Shown here: positions 16,905 through 25,757 of the stretch, in pieces
Numbering within the stretch: the first letter of the stretch is position 1
How the letters are laid out: each line of letters starts with the position of its first letter
DNA from: Streptomyces sp. A0642
Lineage (GTDB): Bacteria > Actinomycetota > Actinomycetes > Streptomycetales > Streptomycetaceae
Length of the DNA stretch: 64,000 bases
Direction: 5' to 3'
Assembly: GCF_004795105.1 (NCBI RefSeq)
Contig: NZ_SSBL01000001.1
Span: 744,001 to 808,000, forward strand
Made by a program: the position numbers and the translations under genes
Notes under the pieces: model-generated
What the model saw: the letters and a program-made list of their open reading frames with translations, nothing else
Databases searched by the model: none
What the model was told of the DNA's origin: nothing

Positions 16905-17645
16905 ATGTCGACGACCCGTCACCTCGTCAACCGGCAGCGCCGCCTGGCCACCGTCGCGGCCGAACGAACCGTCGCGCCCGCGCCCGTACGCGAGCCCGCG
17001 GAGGAATCACAGGAAGATCCGCAGCAGAAGGAACAGAAACAGCAGAAGGAACAGAAGCAGGAGAAGGAACAGCAGCAGGAAAAGGAACGGGCGGCGGAGG
17101 AGAAGGATCCGTCCCCCGGTCGCCCGGCGCGTCTGCGCATCACGCTGCCCGCCGTGCTGTGTGCCGCGACCGTGCTCCTCGGCGCGTTCGCCGCCTGGGC
17201 GTTCACCGCCGCCGGCACCCTGAACGACGATCCGAGCCGGCGGAACACCGCCCTGACCGACATCAGCCGCACGAGCGAGGTGAAGGGACAGATCACCGAG
17301 GCCGTCGGCGCCGTGTTCTCGTACAACTACGCCTCGCCGGCCAAGGCGGACACGGCGGTGAAGAAGTTCCTGACGGGCAAGGCGGTCCAGCAGCACACGG
17401 ACATGCTCGCCGAGGTACGGGCGCAGGCGCCGAAGCAGAAGCTCGTCCTCACCACGACCGTCACCGACAGCGGCGTGGAGCTGCTGGACGGCGACCGGGC
17501 CCGGCTGATCATCTTCGCCGACCAGAGCAACACCCGTACGGGCAAGGCGGAGGAGACCACGTACGCGGCAGCGATGTTCGCCGTGGACGCGGTGCGCCGG
17601 GACGGCACCTGGCGGATCTCCGCCATCGACACGTTCACCCGGTGA
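16905..17645 (+). CDS. Mce-associated membrane protein, copy 2 of the long type
   Basis: A 246-residue protein with a highly charged cytosolic N-terminus (Gln/Lys/Glu runs between residues about 30 and 70), one membrane helix (LPAVLCAATVLLGAFAAWAF) and an outward domain ending DGTWRISAIDTFTR. It is paralogous to the protein at 15505-16254. The Gln/Lys/Glu tract is encoded by repetitive caggagaagga-like DNA and probably forms a flexible or coiled segment. It lies 21 bp before the transglycosylase-like gene, suggesting continuation of the same transcript. Predicted accessory subunit of the Mce system. Confidence 0.8.
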   Translation: MSTTRHLVNRQRRLATVAAERTVAPAPVREPAEESQEDPQQKEQKQQKEQKQEKEQQQEKERAAEEKDPSPGRPARLRITLPAVLCAATVLLGAFAAWAFTAAGTLNDDPSRRNTALTDISRTSEVKGQITEAVGAVFSYNYASPAKADTAVKKFLTGKAVQQHTDMLAEVRAQAPKQKLVLTTTVTDSGVELLDGDRARLIIFADQSNTRTGKAEETTYAAAMFAVDAVRRDGTWRISAIDTFTR

Positions 17646-17666
17646 CCCGGGGAGAGGAGAGCACGC

Positions 17667-18959
17667 ATGAGGTTCAAGGGCACCATGCGCCGCGGACTCG
17701 GGAGCACCGCGGCCGCCGTCGCCGCGATGGCGGCGCTCACCGCGTCCCAGGCGCCGGGACTCGTCGCGCACGACGAGCCGCGGAAACAGAAGACGGGGAC
17801 GGAGGCGGAGTCGGACGAGGTCACGTGGTCGCAGGTCCCCAATGACGACTCGTACCACACCGAACTGCCACCCCTGAAGACACCCGAGCCGCCGAAGCCC
17901 GGCGTCAAGCCGGACAGGGCCACGGTCCAGTCGTGGGCCGAGGCGGGCATCCCGTCCACGGTGCTCGCCGCCTACCGCAGGGCGGAGGGCGCGATCGGAC
18001 GCAGCGACCCGGGCTGCCGGCTGCCGTGGCAGTTACTCGCGGCGATCGGAAAGGTCGAGTCCGGCCACGCGGGCGGCGGCCGGGTGGACGCCCACGGCAC
18101 GACGCTGTCACCGATCCTGGGACCGGTGCTCAACGGCGCCGGGTTCGCGAACATCCCCGACACGGACGGCGGCGGATACGACGGGGACAAGACCCACGAC
18201 CGGGCGGTCGGCCCCATGCAGTTCATCCCGTCGACCTGGGCGCACTGGGGACGGGACGGCAACGGCGACGGCCGCGGCGACCCGAACAACGTCTACGACG
18301 CGTCCCTGGCGGCCGGGGCCTATCTCTGCGCGGGCCCCCGCGATCTGTCGGTGCGGGCCGGCCTGGACGGGGCGATCCTGAGCTACAACCACTCGGACAC
18401 CTATCTGCGCACCGTCCTGTCCTGGCTCGAGTTCTACCGCCACGGCATCCATGTGGTGCCCGACGGCAAGGGCACGGTGCCGACGAGCCCCGGCGCGGGC
18501 GGTCCGAACGAGCCCGAACACCTCGTGGGCGGCCCGGGCGCGGCCGGTGGCGGGGGGAGGGGCGGCGGTGGCGGCGGCATCGAGGTCGGTCCGCAGCCCG
18601 GCCACTCCCCGCGTCCGACGGCGCCGGGAAGCGTGACGCCGGGCACGACTCCCTCGCCGGGCGACACCGAGTCCCCGGATCCCGGGGGTCCCACCGGTCC
18701 TGGCACACCCGATCCCACCGACACCGGTTCCGCCAGTCCCGACCCCACGACGACCCCTGATCCGACCACCACCCCGGATCCCGGCACCACCCCCGATCCC
18801 GGCACCACGCCCCCGGACCCGGGGGAGCCCGGCTGCCCGACGGATCCGGCCTCTCCCGGCCCGACGGAGACCCCGGGGGCCACGCCGACGCCGTCACCCG
18901 ACCCCACGGAGACCGAGGAGCCCTGTTCCACGGCCTCGGTGCCGCCGGCCGCCGGCTGA
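17667..18959 (+). CDS. Secreted lytic transglycosylase-like protein with Pro/Thr-rich tail and TTA codon
   Basis: A 430-residue secreted protein. After a signal-like N-terminus (MRFKGTMRRGLGS, then Ala-rich) residues about 85-280 carry an MltB-type (SLT_2) transglycosylase fold: LLAAIGKVESGH with the likely catalytic Glu131, then VGPMQFIPSTWAHWG, DGNGDGRGDPNNVYDA and AILSYNHSDTYLRTVL. Such enzymes cleave peptidoglycan glycan strands. The last 140 residues are a Gly-rich stretch followed by PDPTTT/PDPGTT repeats, a likely wall-spanning spacer. Codon 123 (18033-18035) is TTA, which in Streptomyces needs the bldA tRNA, so production may be tied to development. The position at the end of the mce operon suggests a role in opening the wall for the Mce assembly. 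Confidence 0.85.
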   Translation: MRFKGTMRRGLGSTAAAVAAMAALTASQAPGLVAHDEPRKQKTGTEAESDEVTWSQVPNDDSYHTELPPLKTPEPPKPGVKPDRATVQSWAEAGIPSTVLAAYRRAEGAIGRSDPGCRLPWQLLAAIGKVESGHAGGGRVDAHGTTLSPILGPVLNGAGFANIPDTDGGGYDGDKTHDRAVGPMQFIPSTWAHWGRDGNGDGRGDPNNVYDASLAAGAYLCAGPRDLSVRAGLDGAILSYNHSDTYLRTVLSWLEFYRHGIHVVPDGKGTVPTSPGAGGPNEPEHLVGGPGAAGGGGRGGGGGGIEVGPQPGHSPRPTAPGSVTPGTTPSPGDTESPDPGGPTGPGTPDPTDTGSASPDPTTTPDPTTTPDPGTTPDPGTTPPDPGEPGCPTDPASPGPTETPGATPTPSPDPTETEEPCSTASVPPAAG

Positions 18960-18977
18960 CCCCGGCGGACGCCCTCC

Positions 18978-20042
18978 TCAGGCACCCGCCGACAGCACCT
19001 CGGACAGGTCGTACCGCACCACCTCTTCCAGCTGCGGGTACGTGCAGCTTCCGGGGGTGCGGTCCGGCCGCCACCGCCGGAACTGGGTCGTGTGCCGGAA
19101 CCGGTCCCCCTCCATGTGGTCGTACGCCACCTCGCAGACGCGCTCCGGACGCACCGCCACCCAGGACATGTCCTTCTTCCCCGACCAGCGGCTCGGCGCA
19201 CCGGGCAGCCGGGACGCCTCGTGTGCCTCGGCGTCCGCCCAGGAACCCCACGGATGCTCCGCCACATCGGTCACCAGGGGTGCGAGTTCGGTGACCAGCT
19301 CGGCGCGGCGTTTCATGGGGAAGGCCGCGCAGACGCCCACGTGCTGGAGGCCGCCCCGGTCGTCGTAGAGCCCGAGCAGCAGCGAGCCGACGACCGGACC
19401 GCTCTTGTGGAAGCGGTAGCCGGCCACCACGCAGTCGGCGGTGCGCTCGTGCTTGATCTTGTACATCGCGCGGGTGTCCGGCCGGTACGGCAGGTCGAGC
19501 GGCTTGGCGACGACTCCGTCCAGGCCCGCCCCTTCGTACCGTTCGAACCACTCCCGCGCCACGGCCGGATCGGTGGTCGACGGCGCGAGATGGACCGGTG
19601 CCGAGGCGTCGGCGAGCGCGGCCTCCAGCACTCTCCGGCGGTCCGCCTGCCCGGTGTCCATCAGTGAGTCGTCACCCAGCGCGAGGAGGTCGAAGGCGAC
19701 CAGGCTCGCCGGAGTCCTCTCGGCGAGCAGCCGCACCCGGGAGTCGGCGGGGTGGATGCGCTCGCTGAGCCGGTCGAAGTCGAGGCGTCCGTCGTACGCG
19801 ACCACGATCTCGCCGTCGACGACGCAGCGCGGCGGCAGATTCTCCCGGACCGCGCTGACCACCTCGGGGAAGTAGCGGGTCAGGGGCTTGCCGGTGCGGC
19901 TGCCGATGACCACCTCGTCGCCGTCCCGGTGCACGATCGCCCGGAAGCCGTCCCACTTCGCCTCGTACTGCATCCCCGTCGGGATCTGTTTCACGGACTT
20001 CGCGAGCATCGGCTTCACGGGCGGCATCACCGGCAGGTCCAT
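18978..20042 (-). CDS. ATP-dependent DNA ligase (LigC-like)
   Basis: A 354-residue ligase. The start at 20042 (MDLPVMPPVKPML) was chosen because family homology begins there; the frame is open further upstream. Motif I is KWDGFR with nucleotidyl-lysine Lys29, followed by VVDGEIV (motif III), FDLL (motif IIIa), DGVVAK (motif IV) and YKIKHERTAD (motif V), then an OB-fold domain to SWVAVRPERVCEVAYDHM. It lacks polymerase and nuclease domains, so it is the stand-alone ligase used with a separate polymerase in Streptomyces end-joining. It is divergent from the polymerase-like gene across 76 bp, presumably a shared promoter. Ku is not in the window. Converges on the transglycosylase gene. Confidence 0.9.
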   Translation of the reverse strand: MDLPVMPPVKPMLAKSVKQIPTGMQYEAKWDGFRAIVHRDGDEVVIGSRTGKPLTRYFPEVVSAVRENLPPRCVVDGEIVVAYDGRLDFDRLSERIHPADSRVRLLAERTPASLVAFDLLALGDDSLMDTGQADRRRVLEAALADASAPVHLAPSTTDPAVAREWFERYEGAGLDGVVAKPLDLPYRPDTRAMYKIKHERTADCVVAGYRFHKSGPVVGSLLLGLYDDRGGLQHVGVCAAFPMKRRAELVTELAPLVTDVAEHPWGSWADAEAHEASRLPGAPSRWSGKKDMSWVAVRPERVCEVAYDHMEGDRFRHTTQFRRWRPDRTPGSCTYPQLEEVVRYDLSEVLSAGA

Positions 20043-20118
20043 GACCCGATTGTGGACCGTACGGCGACCGGAGTCCTCCGATATGCGGCATATGTGTGCC
20101 CCGCCTACCGTGGCCGAC

Positions 20119-21150
20119 ATGGCAGCAGCGGTCAAAGCGGTGGAGCTGGAAGCGGCGGGACGGGCGGTACGGCTGTCCAATCCGGACAAAATCTATTTCC
20201 CGGAGAAGGGGTACACCAAGAGGGACGTGGCGGAGTACTTCCTGGCCGTGGGCCCCGGGATCCTGCGTGCCCTGCGCAACCGGCCCACCACGCTCCAGCG
20301 GTTCGTGGACGGGGTGGAGGGCGAGTTCTTCTACCAGAAGCGCGCGCCGAAGAACCTCCCCGAATGGATCCCCACCGCCGAGATCGCCTTTCCGAGCGGA
20401 CGCTCCGCCCGCGAGATGTGCCCCACCGAGGTGGCCGCCGTCCTCTGGGCCGCCAACCTCGGCACGCTCACCTTCCACCCCTGGCCGGTCCGCGGCGGGG
20501 ACACCGACCACCCCGACGAACTGCGCATCGACCTCGACCCGCAGCCCGGCACGGACTACGCCGACGCGGTCCGGGCGGCCGTCGAACTGCGCTCCGTTCT
20601 GGAGGAGCACGGGGTACGCGGCTGGCCCAAGACCTCAGGCGGCCGCGGCATCCACGTCTTCGTGCCCATCGAGCCGCGCTGGACGTTCACCGAGGTCCGG
20701 CGGGCGGCCATCGCGGTGGGGCGCGAGCTGGAGAGCCGGATGCCCGACCGGGTGACCACCGCCTGGTGGAAGGAGGAGCGCGGCGAGCGCATCTTCGTCG
20801 ACTACAACCAGACCGCCCGGGACCGCACGATCGCCTCCGCCTATTCGGTGCGGCCCTTCCCGCACGCCCCGGTGTCGGCTCCGCTGCGCTGGGACGAGAT
20901 CGAGGACGCCGAACCCCGCGACTTCGACATCCGGACCATGCCGGCGCGGTACGCGGAACAGGGGGACGTGCACGCGGACATGGACCAGGAGGCCTTCCGG
21001 CTCGACGCGCTGCTGGAACTCGCCGACCGGCATGCGAGCGACGGCGGCCCCGGAGACCTGCCCTACCCGCCGGAGTACCCGAAGATGCCGGGCGAGCCGA
21101 AGCGGGTGCAGCCGAGCCGCGCGCGTCACGACGAGGGCGGCGACACATGA
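20119..21150 (+). CDS. LigD-type polymerase (primase-polymerase) domain protein
   Basis: A 343-residue stand-alone equivalent of the LigD polymerase domain, which fills gaps and adds nucleotides at broken ends. Seen are the N-terminal NPDKIYFPEKGYTK block, QKRAPKN, the catalytic RIDLDPQPG (Asp138 and Asp140) and KTSGGRGIHVFVPI (residues 171-184), then DYNQTARDRTIASAYS. The chosen ATG is at 20119; GTG 20110 and ATG 20092 are in-frame alternatives. It is divergent from the ligase and overlaps the membrane-protein gene by 4 bp. The arrangement is the split NHEJ module of Streptomyces, where polymerase and ligase are separate polypeptides. Confidence 0.9.
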   Translation: MAAAVKAVELEAAGRAVRLSNPDKIYFPEKGYTKRDVAEYFLAVGPGILRALRNRPTTLQRFVDGVEGEFFYQKRAPKNLPEWIPTAEIAFPSGRSAREMCPTEVAAVLWAANLGTLTFHPWPVRGGDTDHPDELRIDLDPQPGTDYADAVRAAVELRSVLEEHGVRGWPKTSGGRGIHVFVPIEPRWTFTEVRRAAIAVGRELESRMPDRVTTAWWKEERGERIFVDYNQTARDRTIASAYSVRPFPHAPVSAPLRWDEIEDAEPRDFDIRTMPARYAEQGDVHADMDQEAFRLDALLELADRHASDGGPGDLPYPPEYPKMPGEPKRVQPSRARHDEGGDT

Positions 21151-22229
21151 GCGCGTCCGGCGGCGGGCCTTCCGAGGCCCACCACGGGGCACACGGCAGA
21201 CCGCCGACCCGGCGGGAGAAATGGGAGGGCTTCAAGGAGTCGCCCTACTTCCCGGCGCTGGTCCTGGTGTTCATCCTCGCGGCGGCCGCCGGGCTCTTCG
21301 CCGGTTCGTACACGTACGCGATGGCGAACCCCACCCCGCACCGGATCCCGGCCGCCGTGGTGAGTCCGCCCGAGACGGCCCGCGGCAAGGAGTTCGTCGC
21401 CGCGATGGACAGGACGCTGGACGCCTCCCTCGACCTCCATGTGTACAGGACCCCCGCCGCGGCGCGGGAGGCGATGGACGAGCAGGAGGTCTTCGCCATC
21501 GTGCGCTCCGGCAGCCGCGGGGTGGCGCTCGACGTGGCCAGTGCCTCGGGCGCCGCCGTCGCCCAACTCCTCGCCGAATCCGCGGTGAAGGTGGGGGACA
21601 CGCTCGGCCTCCCGGTCGCCGTCACGGACGTCAAACCCCTGCAGAAGGGCGATCCACGCGGGCTCGCGCTCTTCTACATCTCCCTGGCCGCCGTGATCAT
21701 CGGCTTCGTCGGCGCCATCCAGCTGAGCGTGCACGCCAGGAGCCTGAACCCGCTGGAACGCATCTGGTTCACGGTTCTCTCCTCACTGCTGGGCGCTTTC
21801 GCCATCGCCGCGGTGGTGGACTGGTGGCTGGGCGCGGTGGATCTCCCCTTCGCCGAGTCCTGGCTGATCCTGGCGTTCACGATGTTCACCTCGGGCATGG
21901 TCTTCACCATGTTCAACACCCTGATGGGGCGCTGGGCCATGCTCCCCACCTGGGGGCTGATGGTGATCGTGGGGAACCCGTCCTCCGGCGGCGCCGTGTC
22001 CTGGCCGCTGCTGCCGTCGCTGCTCGGGCACATCGGACGCTGGCTGCCGCCGGGCGCCTCCGTCAACGCCCAGCACACCGCCGTCTACTACCAGGGCCAC
22101 CAGAAAGTCCTTCCCTTCCTCGTGCTCGCCGCCTGGTCCCTGGTCTCCTGCACGGTCTTCTGGGTGTGGCGCCACCGGCACCCGGGGGGCCGCGACCGCA
22201 TGCCCGGGCATGCGGCCGCGGCCACCTGA
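21147..22229 (+). CDS. ABC-2/DUF3533-like membrane protein
   Basis: A 360-residue membrane protein. A first helix (FPALVLVFILAAAAGLFAGSY) is followed by an extracytoplasmic domain of about 130 residues, then five more hydrophobic segments (for example FYISLAAVIIGFVGAIQLSV and ILAFTMFTSGMVFTMFN) and a short Arg-rich end. This one-helix, large loop, then helix-bundle layout is that of YhgE/Pip or DUF3533-type ABC-2 permease relatives, but no ATPase gene is adjacent. Its ATG overlaps the polymerase stop (ATGA), so translation is coupled to a DNA-repair gene, with no obvious functional reason. Substrate unknown. Confidence 0.7.
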   Translation: MSASGGGPSEAHHGAHGRPPTRREKWEGFKESPYFPALVLVFILAAAAGLFAGSYTYAMANPTPHRIPAAVVSPPETARGKEFVAAMDRTLDASLDLHVYRTPAAAREAMDEQEVFAIVRSGSRGVALDVASASGAAVAQLLAESAVKVGDTLGLPVAVTDVKPLQKGDPRGLALFYISLAAVIIGFVGAIQLSVHARSLNPLERIWFTVLSSLLGAFAIAAVVDWWLGAVDLPFAESWLILAFTMFTSGMVFTMFNTLMGRWAMLPTWGLMVIVGNPSSGGAVSWPLLPSLLGHIGRWLPPGASVNAQHTAVYYQGHQKVLPFLVLAAWSLVSCTVFWVWRHRHPGGRDRMPGHAAAAT

Positions 22230-22275
22230 CACCGAACCCGCCCGCCGCTCCTTGCGCGGGATCTCCCGGCAGGGG

Positions 22276-24531
22276 TCACGTGCGGGGCGCTGCGGACCTG
22301 GAGCCCGACGCGGCCGGAGACGCCCCTCCGGCGAAGCCCCCGGCGCGCTCGGCCACCGCGGCGAGGCGCTGCTGCTCCTCCTCGACGATGCGGCGGGCCA
22401 GCGAACCGTCCGACACGTCCACGGCGTCCGGCGTCGTCTCGGCGACGTCGCTGCGCCGTGCATACGCGTCGAACAGCCGTTCCTTACGGGCCAGGATGTC
22501 GAGCATCCGCTGGTCGACGCTGTCCGCCGCGAGGAGCCGGTGCACCTGGACCGTGCGTATCTGGCCCATCCGGTGCGCGCGGGCGACGGCCTGGTGTTCC
22601 ATCGTCGGCTTGATCTGCGGCTCGCAGAGGATGACGACCGACGCGGCCTGCATGTTGAGCCCGATCCCGCCCGCCTGGATCTGGCTGAGCAGCACCGCGT
22701 GGCCGTCCGCCGCGGCGAAGCCGTCGATCAGCTGCTGTCGCCGCGCGGCCGGCACGCTCCCCGACAAGGGGCCGGACACCTCTCCGCCCAGGGACTGCCG
22801 GACGGTTTCCAGCACCTCGCGGAAGTAGGAGAACACCACGACCTTCAAGCCGTTGCCCGCCGCTTCCGCGACGAGTTCGCGCAGCCGGTTGAGCTTGGCC
22901 GACGTGGCCGGGTGGGCGTACGCCGCCCGGCGCATCCGCATGAAGTGCCCGGCGGCCACCGCCTCGCGGTAGGCCCGCTGGTCGGCGTCGCTGAACTCCT
23001 CCCACTCGTCGACCTGCACGAGCGCGGGCAGTTCGGTGAGCACGTCCTGCTGGTTGCGGCGCAGATAGGCGGGGGCGACCGCCCGGCGGAAGGCGTGCGA
23101 ACCGGCGACGCCGTGCGTGGTGTTGACGGAGGGGGCCAGTTCGGGCTGGAGCTGGCGGACGAGACTGCGGAACTCCTCCACCCGGTTCTCCATCGGGGTG
23201 CCGGTCAGGAAGAGGACGTGCTCGGTCCCTTCCGACCAGCCGGAGACCGCGCGGGCGCGACGGGTGGCCGGATTCTTGACGTAGTGGGCCTCGTCGACGA
23301 CGAGCATCCCGGGCCGCACCCCGCTGTCACCCGCCCGGGGGAGGGTGTGCAGCGCGTCGAAGGTGGTCAGGGCGACCCCGCCGTTGTCGCACCACTCGCC
23401 GAACGCCTCCTGCCGCTCCGGACCGTGCACCGGCAGGGCCCGCAGCGTGGAGCGGGCACGGACCTCCCGCGTCCAGTTGATCAGCACGCTCGCGGGACAC
23501 ACCACCAGGAAGTGCGTCTCCCCGCGCGCCGCGAGATGGGCCAGCGCCGCGATGGCCTGCACGGTCTTGCCGAGCCCCATCTCGTCGCCGAGGATCACCC
23601 GCTTCTGGGCGAGAGCGAAGCGTGCGCCGAAGGACTGGTAGCCGCGCAACGAGACCCGCAGCCGGGCGTCGTCCAGCCGCAGCCCCCGGACCCGGTCCGC
23701 GATCCCGGACGGCAGGAACCCCTCCGCCGCGTCCCGGTCGGGCCCCGTGCCGGACATCTCGGCCAGCAGGCTGTAGTACTCCGCGGACCGCAGTTCGAAG
23801 TCCACCCAGGCCGCCACGTCGGACTCCGGGTCCCGCAGCAGGTCGACCGACACCTGGCCGAAGAGCAAGGGGAGTTCGCGCTCCACCGCGTCGGCCACCG
23901 CCGCCCGTACCGAGGCGACGGCCTCCAGGACCCGCGCCCGGGTCTGCCGCCCGGTGAAGACCATCCGCAACCGCCCCCGCGCGGGGCCGGCGGCGGCCAG
24001 CAGCGGTTCCAGGCGGTCGGCCAGCCGCCGGGCCCCGTCCACGGCGCGGCGCACGTCCGGCCCCGCCTCGACCAGCCGGTACAACGCGGTGACCAGGGTG
24101 GTCGTGGCCTCGTCGGGGGTGTCCACGTCTATCCGCAGGGCGACGGTGTCCCGCACCGCGTGCGCGATCTGGCCCGCCGCGGCCAGGGTCTGGTCGGCCG
24201 TCTGCGCGCCGACGCCGGGGATCTGGCGGAGCTCGTAACGGCCCGCCCCGTACACCTGCGCCACCGTCGTGAAACCGGCCTGCTCCACCGCCCCGAGGCG
24301 CAGCCGGCCCTCGGTGACGTCCTTGAGGCGGGACACCGGGATGGCCGCCAGCTCATCGCGGACGAGGGCGTCGAGGAGCGGATCCAGTGCCGTGCGCACG
24401 GCGCCCACCGCGCGGGTGTGGTCGGCCAGCACGCCACGCGCGGCGTCCAGCAGCCCGTCGGCCCGCGCCAGCAGCTCCCGGGCGGCCCGCCCGGTCGGCG
24501 CCCCGCCCTCCCTGGACCCGGCCTCAGTCAT
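22276..24531 (-). CDS. SNF2-family DEAD/DEAH helicase
   Basis: A 751-residue SNF2 ATPase starting at ATG 24531. The N-terminal 300 residues include a helix-hairpin-helix-like RQIPGVGAQTADQTLA segment likely to touch DNA. The motor shows ILGDEMGLGKTVQA (Walker A, residues about 312-325), VVDEAHYVKN (about 405), LTGTPMENR, and motif VI in HQAVARAHRMGQ (about 650). The IGLNMQAA block marks the second RecA lobe. Such proteins translocate on duplex DNA; in bacteria they act in transcription recycling or repair. It converges on the ABC-2-like gene with 46 bp between stops. Nearness to end-joining genes is suggestive only. Target unknown. Confidence 0.88.
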   Translation of the reverse strand: MTEAGSREGGAPTGRAARELLARADGLLDAARGVLADHTRAVGAVRTALDPLLDALVRDELAAIPVSRLKDVTEGRLRLGAVEQAGFTTVAQVYGAGRYELRQIPGVGAQTADQTLAAAGQIAHAVRDTVALRIDVDTPDEATTTLVTALYRLVEAGPDVRRAVDGARRLADRLEPLLAAAGPARGRLRMVFTGRQTRARVLEAVASVRAAVADAVERELPLLFGQVSVDLLRDPESDVAAWVDFELRSAEYYSLLAEMSGTGPDRDAAEGFLPSGIADRVRGLRLDDARLRVSLRGYQSFGARFALAQKRVILGDEMGLGKTVQAIAALAHLAARGETHFLVVCPASVLINWTREVRARSTLRALPVHGPERQEAFGEWCDNGGVALTTFDALHTLPRAGDSGVRPGMLVVDEAHYVKNPATRRARAVSGWSEGTEHVLFLTGTPMENRVEEFRSLVRQLQPELAPSVNTTHGVAGSHAFRRAVAPAYLRRNQQDVLTELPALVQVDEWEEFSDADQRAYREAVAAGHFMRMRRAAYAHPATSAKLNRLRELVAEAAGNGLKVVVFSYFREVLETVRQSLGGEVSGPLSGSVPAARRQQLIDGFAAADGHAVLLSQIQAGGIGLNMQAASVVILCEPQIKPTMEHQAVARAHRMGQIRTVQVHRLLAADSVDQRMLDILARKERLFDAYARRSDVAETTPDAVDVSDGSLARRIVEEEQQRLAAVAERAGGFAGGASPAASGSRSAAPRT

Positions 24532-24636
24532 GTCGTACCTTCTGTCCCCGCCGCCTTGCCGCTGTGCCCGCCCGCCTTCCGGCCGGGGCGACCCATATCG
24601 TCCCATGCGTGACTGACAGCGAGGGCGGTTGAGGGT

Positions 24637-25419
24637 TCACGGCGCGGGAGGCCGGCGCTCCGCCGGTGACAGCAGCAGCACTTCCAGTGCGCGCGCGCAG
24701 GAACGCGCCTGCGCCAGGAACCAGTCGACGCGCGCCTCGGTGATCACGGAGGGCGTCGCCCGTACCGCCAGGGCGAAACGGGCGTAACCGGCGCCGTCCA
24801 GCACGGGGACCGCCAGGGTCCGCACCCCGTGGGCGGACTCGCCGTCGTTGACGGCGTAGGCGTCCGACCGTACGCGGGCCAGTTCCGCGTCCAGGGCCGC
24901 CGGTTCGACGATCGTCCGGTCGGTGAAGGCGGGCAGCGGCGGCAGGGAGGACGGACCGCCCTCGCCCGGCCTCGCCCAGGCCAGCAGGACCTTGCCCAGC
25001 GCGGTGGAGTGCAGCGGCCGGCGCAGCCCCACCTTGGGCGTCACCGAACCGCCCGCGACGATCACCGCGTGCGGTCCGCTGCGCAGCGCCAGGTCGGCGG
25101 TGGCGCCCGTGCGCTCGGCGAGATCGGCCAGCTCGGGGGCGGCCAGATGCAGACCGCGCTGGTGATAGGAGAGCCGGCCCAGCTCGGTCACGGCGGGCCC
25201 CAGCCGGTAGCGGGACGTCCGGGCGTCCTGTTCCAGGAAGCCGGCACCGAGCAGGGCGCGCGCCAGCCGGTGGGCGGTGGAGACCGGGAGCGTGAGACGG
25301 CGGGCCAGATCGGAGGCGCTCAGATCGGGGCCGTTGTCATGGAAACAGTGCAGGACGTCCAGGGCGCGCTGTACCGCCTGCGCCCCGCCGGGAGCGCGTA
25401 CCGCGGCGGTCTCGGTCAT
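24637..25419 (-). CDS. IclR-family transcriptional regulator
   Basis: A 260-residue regulator starting MTETAAVRAPGG at 25419. The winged helix-turn-helix is seen in ALDVLHCFHDNGPDLSASDLARRL and STAHRLARALLGAGFLEQD, followed by the effector domain (RLGPAVTELGRLSY; GVRTLAVPVLD). IclR proteins bind small carboxylic or aromatic effectors. It is divergent from the sulfur operon across about 190 bp that contain the palindrome TCCCA-CATCA-TGGGA at 25525-25539, so it may control that operon, itself, or both. Effector and target cannot be read from the sequence. Confidence 0.88.
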   Translation of the reverse strand: MTETAAVRAPGGAQAVQRALDVLHCFHDNGPDLSASDLARRLTLPVSTAHRLARALLGAGFLEQDARTSRYRLGPAVTELGRLSYHQRGLHLAAPELADLAERTGATADLALRSGPHAVIVAGGSVTPKVGLRRPLHSTALGKVLLAWARPGEGGPSSLPPLPAFTDRTIVEPAALDAELARVRSDAYAVNDGESAHGVRTLAVPVLDGAGYARFALAVRATPSVITEARVDWFLAQARSCARALEVLLLSPAERRPPAP

Positions 25420-25524
25420 GGGGGTTTCACTCTCCGCTCGTGGGGATGCGGGGCTCGACGTTGCCACATTACGGGAGTCCGGCCAGGCCCGAATCACCTC
25501 GCGCAACACGCCGTTCATACGCAA

Positions 25525-25539
25525 TCCCACATCATGGGA
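25525..25539. promoter_or_regulatory. Candidate operator between IclR gene and sulfur operon
   Basis: A perfect inverted repeat TCCCA-(5)-TGGGA of 15 bp lies about 75 bp upstream of the leader peptide and 105 bp upstream of the IclR start. Length and position fit an IclR-type site; binding is not shown. Confidence 0.35.
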
Positions 25540-25613
25540 AGCGAGTTGTGAGTGACCGTCGGCCCGTGGCAGGCTGCAGCCGTCACCACCGACGAGCTGA
25601 AGGGAGCAGTGCC

Positions 25614-25724
25614 ATGGCCGGCCGCCGATCCGCGTCCCCCGCCCCCGCCGCTCCGGTCCAGCTCTCCCTCACGCTGCGCCGTCACATCGACCTGGCCCGC
25701 GTGTCCAGCGCCGCCTGTCGCTGA
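25614..25724 (+). CDS. Cys-containing leader peptide of the sulfur operon
   Basis: A 36-residue peptide starting at ATG 25614 with AAGGGAG eight bases upstream. Its C-terminus reads RRHIDLARVSSAACR. The HxDLxRxxSAxC ending is the hallmark of small leader peptides found ahead of sulfur-assimilation operons in Streptomyces and other actinomycetes, where ribosome stalling at the near-terminal Cys codon is thought to sense cysteine. Two hairpins follow between its stop and the first structural gene at 25868. The peptide has no signal sequence and is too short for an enzyme, so a cis-acting regulatory role is the best reading. Translation is inferred from the start context only. Confidence 0.8.
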   Translation: MAGRRSASPAPAAPVQLSLTLRRHIDLARVSSAACR

Positions 25725-25757
25725 CCTTCTCCGCACACCCCGCCTTCCTCGGGCCGC

